DNA from: Actinomycetota bacterium
Lineage (GTDB): Bacteria > Actinomycetota > Acidimicrobiia > Acidimicrobiales > Acidimicrobiaceae
Assembly: GCA_027318945.1 (NCBI GenBank)
Contig: DAHVOF010000160.1
Location: 1 to 11,303 of the forward strand
Direction: 5' to 3'
DNA length: 11,303 nt
The position numbers and the translations under genes are program-made. How positions within the stretch are numbered: the first letter of the stretch is position 1; each line of letters starts with the position of its first letter. A model generated the notes under the pieces. It was not told where the DNA came from, ran no database searches, and saw nothing but the letters and a program-made list of their open reading frames with translations. Shown here in pieces: positions 1 through 5,958 of this stretch.

Positions 1-870
1 GTTGAGCTGACCACGTTCGGAAGCGCCAATCTTCAGGACAACGACAGGCTTGTTGTTCCTTTGAGCCGCAATGAGCGCCTCGACAAACTCCCTCGGCCTG
101 TCGATGCTCTCAACCACCAAGGCGATGACTCTGGTATCTAAATCCTCGGCGAAATGGCTCACGAGTTCGGGAAGGCCGATCATGGCGGCATTTCCTATGG
201 AGACGCACGCTCGAACGCCTATCTGGCGATCGCCGAGCATCCCCATGATGACGTTCAACATGCCGCTGGACTGGGCCACGACAGAGACGCCTCCGGCTCG
301 GAGGGGAGATTGAAGGGCACCCGCGCACCACATGCCTGCCTTTGAGGCCGGGATTATGTAGCCGAGAGTGTTCGGGCCGAGCATCGCGATCCCTTGTTGG
401 CGTGCAAGATCGCCAAGCTCGAGCTGAGCATTGCGGCCGTCCTCGCTCTCCTCGGCGTAGCCATCGGCAATGACAAGCGCAGCGCCTGCACCGATCTTCC
501 CGGCCAACTCCAACTGGCTCTTTACCTGATCGTGGCCAACAAGGATGGCCACTGCGTCTGGAACCTCCTCGAGACCATCAAGTGAGGCAAAGCAGCGCAA
601 ACCGGAGATCGTCTCGTATTTCGGATTGATCGGGAATATGTCCGAATCTTCAAAACCCTGCTGTCGCAAGTTGGCGATGATGCTCTGCGAGTAGTGACGG
701 CTCTCCGACGCGCCCACAATTGCGACGCTTCTCGGCGAGAACAGCTTTTCCAAACCTGCTCTGCCCGAATTCCTGCTTTCGATCCCTATCTTTACCTCTG
801 GCTCTGCTTGCAACCTCGATACCGCTCCCTCACTCGTCCCTTGCCGCAGCGATCTTTGCGCTGCCGGCAC
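1..870 (-). CDS. NDP-forming acyl-CoA synthetase (CoA-binding/CoA-ligase alpha part), 3' end outside the window
   Basis: An open frame of 290 codons runs off the left edge, so only the N-terminal part is seen. Residues 40-55 (LEKLFSPRSVAIVGAS) are the signature of the Rossmann CoA-binding domain at the start of ADP/NDP-forming acyl-CoA synthetases. IFPINPKY follows near 78, LGPNTLG at 164-170 (usually GPNCLG, so Thr replaces Cys), and a succinyl-CoA-synthetase-like domain starts with GGVSVVAQSSG at 193-203. The edge falls just after KPVVVLKIGASERG (274-287), right before the usual SHTG loop with the phosphorylated His, so catalytic competence cannot be judged. The family makes acyl-CoA from a carboxylate, CoA and ATP in the cytoplasm. 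The start is taken as GTG at 870, 19 bases after the enolase-family stop, with GGTGAG upstream; TTG at 813 or 753 would remove an unusually long N-terminal extension. It is probably co-transcribed with the gene before it. Confidence 0.88.
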   Translation of the reverse strand, partial: MPAAQRSLRQGTSEGAVSRLQAEPEVKIGIESRNSGRAGLEKLFSPRSVAIVGASESRHYSQSIIANLRQQGFEDSDIFPINPKYETISGLRCFASLDGLEEVPDAVAILVGHDQVKSQLELAGKIGAGAALVIADGYAEESEDGRNAQLELGDLARQQGIAMLGPNTLGYIIPASKAGMWCAGALQSPLRAGGVSVVAQSSGMLNVIMGMLGDRQIGVRACVSIGNAAMIGLPELVSHFAEDLDTRVIALVVESIDRPREFVEALIAAQRNNKPVVVLKIGASERGQLN

Positions 871-889
871 CTCGTCTCACCGCAAAACT

Positions 890-1990
890 TCATGGAGTTT
901 CGGACACAAGCACTCCAAATCCGTACCCTCCCGGCAGGGCCACCCTGCCATCATTGACCACGAGCCCGGTCACGGGATCCCCCTCGAGCCGTTCGAACTC
1001 CGCAAGCTCTGCCGGCTCGACCAGTCCAGGAATGACCACGGCAAGCTGGAGAGCCGCCGCGCTGAGCAGCCTGCTGCCAACATGAGCTCCGATCCGGACC
1101 TGCACGCCGGAGTCGGCACACATCTGTGCCACCTGTGCCGCCCTGTCGATCCCCCCTAACTTCGGGACCTTGATGGACACCCCGTGGACGGCGCGATTTC
1201 TGAGAAGCTCCTCGACGCGCTCGACCGAGCTGGCCGCCTCGTCCGCTTCGATTGGAATCGGGCTGCGTTCTCTGAGATACCGCATACCCTCCATATCGTC
1301 TTGGGAGACCGGCTGCTCGAACACCTCTACGCCGAACTGCGCGATTCGATTAGAGATCGAAAGCGCCCCCTCCCTGTTATAGCTCTGGTTGGCGTCGACG
1401 GTCAGGTTCACTCCTTGCCCTACAGCAGCCCGGATAGCGGCAACCCGCTCGAAATCAAGATCCTCGTCCTTGTTCTCGAGCTTTACCTTGAGATCCCGGT
1501 ATCCCGCCCCTACGAGCGAAACCGCTACGGTTGCCATCTCTTGTGGAGATTTGAGCGAGAGGATCCTGGTCACCCTCACCGAATCGCGCTCCAAATCGCC
1601 CAATAGCTGATGAGCGGCGACATTTTTGGAACGGGCCACGAGGTCAAGCAACGCCATCTGAACCAGGGCTCGCGAAGGACCGGCGAGGCCTTCCGCTGCC
1701 GAGGTTTCATTGCCGGAAACCAACCGCGGCAACACGTCTTCCAAGGCGTCTCCCATCTCACCGAGGCGATAGCCCAGATGCTGAATCTCCCCTACCGAAG
1801 CGGAGCCGACGGTTCCGTTCTCGCCGAAGAGCTGAAGCAAAAAGCCGGGGCTGGAGGGATTAGCGGCGAGCGCAAAGCGCCAGGTTGGGTCGGACTTGGG
1901 CAACTCAAGCCGTTCTATCCTGAAGCTCACGAGCCGGGGCGCAGCCTCGAGCAGCGCGGCTGGAGAGATCTCGCTTAGGTCCTGAAACAT
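890..1990 (-). CDS. Enolase-superfamily enzyme, muconate-lactonizing subgroup (cycloisomerase, racemase/epimerase or related)
   Basis: The 366-residue protein has the usual length of the family. The N-terminal capping domain (about 20-130) precedes a barrel with the full catalytic set: KVK at 168-170, Asp199 in TVDANQ, Glu225 in FEQP, Asp250 in IEADE and Lys274 in IKVPKLGG. A Lys on each face of the barrel and three acidic Mg ligands define the subgroup that includes muconate lactonizing enzyme, o-succinylbenzoate synthase and dipeptide epimerases. From memory, these positions are one residue off those of Pseudomonas muconate lactonizing enzyme, and a Glu sits at 328 as in that enzyme. All members abstract a proton alpha to a carboxylate; the substrate cannot be told from motifs. 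The start is ATG 1990, with GGAAAGAGAG just upstream; a GTG at 2050 extends the frame but has no ribosome site. The acyl-CoA synthetase follows after 19 bases, suggesting that the acid made here is then CoA-activated (inference). Confidence 0.9.
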   Translation of the reverse strand: MFQDLSEISPAALLEAAPRLVSFRIERLELPKSDPTWRFALAANPSSPGFLLQLFGENGTVGSASVGEIQHLGYRLGEMGDALEDVLPRLVSGNETSAAEGLAGPSRALVQMALLDLVARSKNVAAHQLLGDLERDSVRVTRILSLKSPQEMATVAVSLVGAGYRDLKVKLENKDEDLDFERVAAIRAAVGQGVNLTVDANQSYNREGALSISNRIAQFGVEVFEQPVSQDDMEGMRYLRERSPIPIEADEAASSVERVEELLRNRAVHGVSIKVPKLGGIDRAAQVAQMCADSGVQVRIGAHVGSRLLSAAALQLAVVIPGLVEPAELAEFERLEGDPVTGLVVNDGRVALPGGYGFGVLVSETP

Positions 1991-2165
1991 CTTCACTCTC
2001 TTTCCATCGTCGTGCGTTTGCACGGGCCGGCAACGTGCGCCCAATGCCACTGAATCGGCGGAAACGGCCGGGTCATAACTTCATTGGACAGCGATCTCGA
2101 GATACAAAAGGATCGACTCTGGGTGTCCCGAAACACGGATCGCGCGTGCCCGCAATTTTGGCCTC

Positions 2166-3917
2166 TCACGGCGTGTCACCTACGGTAGCCGCCGCAGGGG
2201 CAACTCTTTGAAATCCGATGAACCGAAATGCCAGCAACCCCACGAGCGCGCTCACTACGAAGATAAGCGCCCCCAGAGCGCTGACCACGTTGAGATCCCC
2301 ATTCACCAGCTGGTCGAGCAGCATGGTAGAGAGAAGGGGCGTGGCCGCAGTCACGAGTATCGACGCCATCGCCAGCTCCCTGAACGAGGTGAAGAACACG
2401 TAAAGGGAAGTACCGGTCACCGAGCTCTTCACCAGGGGAAGGACAATCTTGAATATCACCTGCATTCCCGATGCGCCTGACACGCGGGCCGCCTCTTCAA
2501 GCTCCCCGGAGATTCCCATGAGCGCCGGCCTCACGTATCGAATCCCGTATGGCACGAACATCGATACGAAGGCGATCCCAATTGCCAGCAGCGTGCCGAA
2601 AAGGGGAACGGGCGAGTAGAGGTAGAAGAGCAGGAAACCGAAGCCCATCACGATCCCGGGGATCACGAGGGGGATATTGGCCATGAAGTTCACAACCTTT
2701 GAAAGCGGCCCCCTGCCGCGCACGGATACCCAGGACGCGAGGAGTGTGAGCAGGGCTGTCGCCACCGCTGCGCCAAGCGCCACCTCGATGGTATCGCGTA
2801 TGGCGGTCACAAAGCCAGAGGTGTGCAGGAGCGTGGTGTAGTTGCTAAGAGTGAAGCTGCTCGACCGAAAAGACGCTCCAATGCGTTTCTGGAAAGACGC
2901 CAGCACGACGTAGAGACAGGGAAGCAGGAAGAAGACCAGCAGCAGCATGTTCAACGCCGTCGGAAGCCATCTGAAGCGCCCGAGCCTGATGGTGCGATCG
3001 ACATTTCCTCGTCCCGATATCACCTCGAAACGCCGCGTTCCTTGAGTGAACCTTGTCTCGAGTATGAGAAGGATGACCAGCCCGACAACAAGGACGACTC
3101 CGAAGGCGGATGCAATCGAGTAGTTGGGTATCAGCGAACCATGTATTGAGTTATAGATCTCCTCGGTGAAGATGCTCGCCCCTGCCGGCACGCCAAGAAG
3201 AACGGGGACTTCAAAGCCCTGTATAGTCCTGATGGCAATCAGAATGACAGCGCTCAGGATCACCGGCTTTAGAAGCGGCAGCGTCACCTTTCTCAACACC
3301 GTTACGCCTTTTCCGCCGTGGATCAGCGCCGCCTCTTCGAACGCTGCGTTGAAAGATCTCAAGGGTCCAATGAGCAGGAAAAATACGACGGGAACGTTCA
3401 GCAGCCCCTCCATCATGATCATTCCAAACATCGTCTCGATATTGAGGGCCAGATGGAACCCAAGAAAATGCCTCAGCCAGGTGTCGCCCACTCCGTTTCC
3501 ATTCCCGAAAAGGATGATCCATCCAATGATGTTCACAAGGCCGGGAACCGCAAAGCCGATGAACGCCACCACGTATCCGAGCCACCGCATTGCCGCATCC
3601 GTCCTCACCGTCGACCAGGCGATGACGGAACCTACCGCTAGGGTAACCACGGTGCTGCCGAGCGCGAACTCAAGAGTCTGGATGACCGTGATGCCGAGCC
3701 CGTTCTGCATCGTCGAACGATAGCCGCCCAGCGAGAAGTGAAGCCCGAGCGAGATGCCGGAGACAAAGCTCTTCCAAAGCATCACAAAGAGCGGGGGAAC
3801 GGTCAGATATATCAGCGCCAACAGCACTATGACTGCAAGAACCGACTCCCTCCCGCGGAGCCGCTTGACGCCCTCCCCGAGCTGCCGGCTCAAACTGCTC
3901 AATCTAGCTCCCCCCAT
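2166..3917 (-). CDS. ABC transporter permease, two permease domains fused (iron(III)/thiamine/organic-solute type)
   Basis: A 583-residue inner-membrane protein with about twelve hydrophobic segments in two repeated halves. Each half has the cytoplasmic EAA loop that docks the ATPase: FEEAALIHGGKGV near residue 193 and LEEAARVSGASGM near residue 473, both followed by a LPLxK motif. Fused double permeases of this length are typical of the FbpB/ThiP/AfuB-like importers, which work with one periplasmic-type binding protein and one ATPase. The binding protein lies upstream on the same strand; the ATPase is not in the window. The start is uncertain: ATG 3917 is preceded by AGGTGG at 3929-3934 with a long 11-base spacer, GTG 3932 opens the frame further, and TTG 3902 has a strong GGGGGAG with a 5-base spacer. 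All three give the same domains. The 175 bases before the enolase-family gene contain a 10-bp palindrome (2094-2103) but no clear terminator. Confidence 0.92.
   Translation of the reverse strand: MGGARLSSLSRQLGEGVKRLRGRESVLAVIVLLALIYLTVPPLFVMLWKSFVSGISLGLHFSLGGYRSTMQNGLGITVIQTLEFALGSTVVTLAVGSVIAWSTVRTDAAMRWLGYVVAFIGFAVPGLVNIIGWIILFGNGNGVGDTWLRHFLGFHLALNIETMFGMIMMEGLLNVPVVFFLLIGPLRSFNAAFEEAALIHGGKGVTVLRKVTLPLLKPVILSAVILIAIRTIQGFEVPVLLGVPAGASIFTEEIYNSIHGSLIPNYSIASAFGVVLVVGLVILLILETRFTQGTRRFEVISGRGNVDRTIRLGRFRWLPTALNMLLLVFFLLPCLYVVLASFQKRIGASFRSSSFTLSNYTTLLHTSGFVTAIRDTIEVALGAAVATALLTLLASWVSVRGRGPLSKVVNFMANIPLVIPGIVMGFGFLLFYLYSPVPLFGTLLAIGIAFVSMFVPYGIRYVRPALMGISGELEEAARVSGASGMQVIFKIVLPLVKSSVTGTSLYVFFTSFRELAMASILVTAATPLLSTMLLDQLVNGDLNVVSALGALIFVVSALVGLLAFRFIGFQRVAPAAATVGDTP
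3908..3914 (-). promoter_or_regulatory. Strong ribosome-binding site GGGGGAG pointing to TTG 3902
   Basis: On the minus strand GGGGGAG is followed by five bases (CTAGA) and then TTG at 3900-3902, in frame with the permease. The same motif type precedes the acyl-CoA dehydrogenase at the right edge. It makes TTG 3902 a real competitor to ATG 3917 as the permease start. Confidence 0.4.
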
Positions 3918-3946
3918 TCCCAAACGAACCACCTGAACGAACTACC

Positions 3947-3971
3947 TGGACCGAGACCGCTTGGACCGAGA
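3947..3971. repeat. Direct repeat TGGACCGAGA, two copies 15 bases apart
   Basis: Exact 10-base copies lie at 3947-3956 and 3962-3971, shortly upstream of the permease start on the transcribed side. The spacing is about one and a half helical turns. Function is unknown, and chance duplication is possible. Confidence 0.4.
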
Positions 3972-4042
3972 ACAGCACAATCATCATGTCCTAGATCAAG
4001 GCCCCTCCAAGCACGGACACCCTCGCCGCCTGAAGACCATCT

Positions 4043-4057
4043 GCAACGTCACGTTGC
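4043..4057. repeat. Short palindrome GCAACGTCACGTTGC
   Basis: Arms of seven bases around a single central base (GCAACGT-C-ACGTTGC). It lies six bases beyond the larger inverted repeat at 4063-4123. It could be a second small stem in the mRNA (six pairs with a three-base loop) or a protein-binding site; the sequence alone does not decide. Confidence 0.55.
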
Positions 4058-4062
4058 GGCTC

Positions 4063-4123
4063 GCCCCGGTCCGGTGCACCATGGCTCCGGAGCGGATCCG
4101 CTTCACGGGAGCCGGACCGGGGC
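4063..4123 (-). repeat. Large inverted repeat (12-bp perfect arms) in the transporter spacer
   Basis: The arm GCCCCGGTCCGG (4063-4074) is perfectly complementary to CCGGACCGGGGC (4112-4123), with a 37-base loop. The loop contains two overlapping perfect palindromes, GCTCCGGAGC (4084-4093) and AGCGGATCCGCT (4091-4102). It begins 45 bases after the binding-protein stop. No T-run follows on the minus strand, so it is not a standard intrinsic terminator. A role in partial termination or in protecting the 3' end of the binding-protein mRNA is an inference. Confidence 0.7.
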
Positions 4124-4167
4124 AGCCAATGCGCCACCCCGCCCAGCTCCTCTTAAGCCATCGAGAT

Positions 4168-5295
4168 CTACCCGAAGTCTTTTGTCTGCAAGGCGTGCCA
4201 CGAAGTAAGGTCGGATGCGTACTGTGCCGCGGTCAATCCTTGAGTTGGCACCCACGTCTTGAATGTAACGGGGACGTTGGGGGAGCCGTAGTGAAGCTGC
4301 TGGAAGATGCCCTGCGCAGTAGGGCCTGTTTCAAAGTTCACAAACAGTGCCGCAGCTGCAGGATCCGGAACGTTCTTCAGAATTCCGACCTGGCCCACAT
4401 TAGCTATCACGGGCTCGAGTGGAAGCCACTTGACGGGAGAGCCCTTGGCCGCGTTCTCGAGGAAATGGTCCTGGAAGACAGAGATCGAGGCTCCATACTG
4501 GCCCGAAGCCACCAGGCCAGCCGTGGCAGCACCCGAAAGCGAAACAATCGACGGCTTGTTGACCTGTCCGAGCTGCTGGAGGAACGCCTCGCCTTTCGTC
4601 TTGCCCATGGCGTATAGAACGGATCCTATCCAGTCCCACCCCGTTGAGCTCGCCTCGGTAACGAGCTGGCCCTTCAGAGCTGGGTTCGTGAGGTCCGACA
4701 GAGTCTTGGGAACGTCTGCGGCCTGAATCTTGGTCGTGTTGTAGCCGAAAGCCAACCAGGAGATCCTGTCGGTGACGAGGAGGTAGTTGGAGCCTGACTT
4801 GGTCACGTAGTTCGAAGGCATCTTCGCCGTCGAATCCGCATACGGAACAAGGAGCCCGGCCGCTTGCAGCTCGAGGGCACCTGGGCTTGTGACCTCGAAT
4901 ACGTCGGCCGCGGGCTTGCCTGCCTGCTCCTCGGAGATCGTCTGCGGTATCAGCGTGCTCTCGTCAGCGCGGTTCACTGTCACATGGATGTAGGGATACT
5001 GCTTTTCAAAGGCGTTTACAAGCTGGGTCACGATCGGTCCAGCCAGAGAGGTCATGAAGTTCAACTTCCCTTCCGTCTTCGCCGCAGCTTCGAGTACAGA
5101 GGTCGCGTTGGCTCCCTGATAGGTGAGCAACGCATCACCGGTAGGAGTCTTGGATGCGGTTGATCCCGAAGTCGAAGCGCTAGAGCTTGACGATGCACTG
5201 CTCGAGCTGCCGCACGCGGCAAGCAGGAGGCCAAGAACTGCGACTCCAACATAGGTTGGTTTGACGAATCTTCTCAATGAACGAATATTACGCAT
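4168..5295 (-). CDS. ABC transporter substrate-binding lipoprotein
   Basis: The 375-residue product has a lipoprotein signal: basic start (MRNIRSLRRF), hydrophobic segment 15-26 and lipobox LLAAC with Cys28 as the predicted lipidation site. A Ser/Ala/Thr/Gly linker of about 25 residues follows, common in Actinomycetota. The rest (about 50-375) resembles class II extracellular solute-binding proteins: GKLNFMTSLAGP near the start, AADVFEVTSPGALE, and a late PDPAAAALFVNF segment. Paired with the fused permease, it fits the iron(III)/aminoethylphosphonate/thiamine-type importer class. No adjacent Tyr-Tyr pair is present, whereas FbpA-type ferric binding proteins use one to hold iron, so an organic solute is favoured over iron (inference). 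The start ATG is supported by AAAGGAA at 5304-5310 with an 8-base spacer. The permease follows after a palindrome-rich 250-base spacer, an arrangement in which binding protein is often made in excess of permease. Confidence 0.92.
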   Translation of the reverse strand: MRNIRSLRRFVKPTYVGVAVLGLLLAACGSSSSASSSSSASTSGSTASKTPTGDALLTYQGANATSVLEAAAKTEGKLNFMTSLAGPIVTQLVNAFEKQYPYIHVTVNRADESTLIPQTISEEQAGKPAADVFEVTSPGALELQAAGLLVPYADSTAKMPSNYVTKSGSNYLLVTDRISWLAFGYNTTKIQAADVPKTLSDLTNPALKGQLVTEASSTGWDWIGSVLYAMGKTKGEAFLQQLGQVNKPSIVSLSGAATAGLVASGQYGASISVFQDHFLENAAKGSPVKWLPLEPVIANVGQVGILKNVPDPAAAALFVNFETGPTAQGIFQQLHYGSPNVPVTFKTWVPTQGLTAAQYASDLTSWHALQTKDFG

Positions 5296-5405
5296 GAATC
5301 ACATTCCTTTCAGGAGTCAGGCGCAGCCGACTCTGTAAACAGACGAACTCGTGTCTGGAATTGACCGCTGAGGCATAACGCCGATGCGAACTGTGACAGC
5401 CTCAT

Positions 5406-5422
5406 TTCGATTGGCCAACGAA
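5406..5422. promoter_or_regulatory. Imperfect palindrome TTCGATTGGCCAACGAA, possible operator
   Basis: The 8-bp perfect core TTGGCCAA is flanked by near-symmetric TTCG and CGAA ends. It lies about 110-130 bases before the binding-protein ATG, a usual place for a regulator to bind. No regulator gene is present in the window, so this is a candidate only. Confidence 0.3.
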
Positions 5423-5933
5423 AGGATAAGCAAGCAAGTTGTCCACTGATTGCACGCCCCCGCTGATCATCGATCACTTCGCATCAACAACAACCCAACC
5501 TCATGCGCAGATCCGGACGATCACCCCCTCGCCCGGCCGCATACGGAAACTGGTACTGCAATGATACATTTCAGCCATGCCGCCGGATGAGCAGATCCCT
5601 AATCATTCGGCGCACCGTTGAAACAAAACAGCAGATGAGGCCTTGGTTGCGCTCCTGCCTGATCGATGGGCCTTTAAGACATGACTTTCGATGAAGCTAT
5701 ATCCCCTTCGGATCAGAGCTTGAGACGTCAAGGTTCTCATCTGAAGGCTGGTGGTTCTGGGAACGGCAGTCGTTTCGCGCCCAGCAGCCTCAGCTCCCCC
5801 TCGGAGCCTTACTATTCAGTTCTCCCATTTGCCTATAAGCACCCTCTTTCTCCCCCGCGCGGGTCCCCCAAACTTCAACACTTCTCTGCACCGGCTTGGT
5901 GGCAGTCCATCCTTTTGCAGCTCCTTTGAATCA

Positions 5934-5949
5934 CAGATGCCGTCATCTG
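5934..5949 (-). repeat. Stem-loop just after the thiolase-like gene
   Basis: On the minus strand CAGATG-ACGG-CATCTG forms a perfect six-pair stem with a four-base loop, starting nine bases after the thiolase-like stop. The following bases are not T-rich, so a rho-independent terminator is doubtful; it may simply mark the mRNA 3' end. Confidence 0.4.
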
Positions 5950-5958
5950 GCTCCATCC

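Larger units (their letters stand above)
3918..4167 (-). other. 250-base spacer between binding protein and permease
   Basis: This spacer holds a nested group of palindromes at 4043-4123 and a short direct repeat at 3947-3971, annotated separately. Two very short minus-strand frames are also present: GTG at about 4137 (48 codons, ending just before 3987) and ATG 3987 (27 codons, stop 3904-3906). Neither resembles a known protein. The second ends one base before the alternative TTG start of the permease, so coupled translation is possible but unproven. Confidence 0.5.
5296..5958. other. 663-base gap between the thiolase-like gene and the binding-protein gene
   Basis: No frame in this stretch resembles a known protein or has a convincing start site. 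It should hold the promoter of the transporter genes, since they follow it, but I could not find a confident -35/-10 pair on the minus strand. It does hold a palindrome centred on TTGGCCAA (5406-5422), CTGTGACAG at 5391-5399, overlapping TGATCA/CGATCA elements near 5464-5475, a GC palindrome CCCGCGCGGG at 5854-5863 and a small stem-loop at 5934-5949. Regulator-binding roles are inference. Confidence 0.55.

Noticed and set aside
1184..1978. Plus-strand frames of 120-140 codons
   Set aside because: They are antisense to the enolase-family gene, which carries a full set of catalytic residues in the opposite strand.
1991..2050. GTG 2050 as start of the enolase-family gene
   Set aside because: No ribosome site precedes it, and the extra 20 residues are unlike the family, whereas ATG 1990 has GGAAAGAGAG upstream.
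3166..3723. Plus-strand open frame of 185 codons
   Set aside because: It lies antisense inside the permease gene, has no recognisable domain and low-complexity composition; the minus frame has clear EAA loops and membrane segments.
3961..4617. Plus-strand open frame of 218 codons
   Set aside because: It crosses the spacer and is antisense to the C-terminal part of the binding protein. The composition is rich in Arg, Cys and His without any domain pattern, so it is a shadow.
5341..5460. Thiamine-type riboswitch ahead of the binding protein
   Set aside because: The transporter class made this worth checking, but I could not find the conserved CTGAGA and paired core elements on the minus strand.
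5503..5929. Short plus-strand frames (63-82 codons) in the 663-base gap
   Set aside because: They lack ribosome sites and known motifs, and several overlap one another in different frames, as expected by chance.
5934..5949. Intrinsic terminator after the thiolase-like gene
   Set aside because: A neat stem-loop is present but no T-run follows it on the transcribed strand, so I list it only as a stem-loop.
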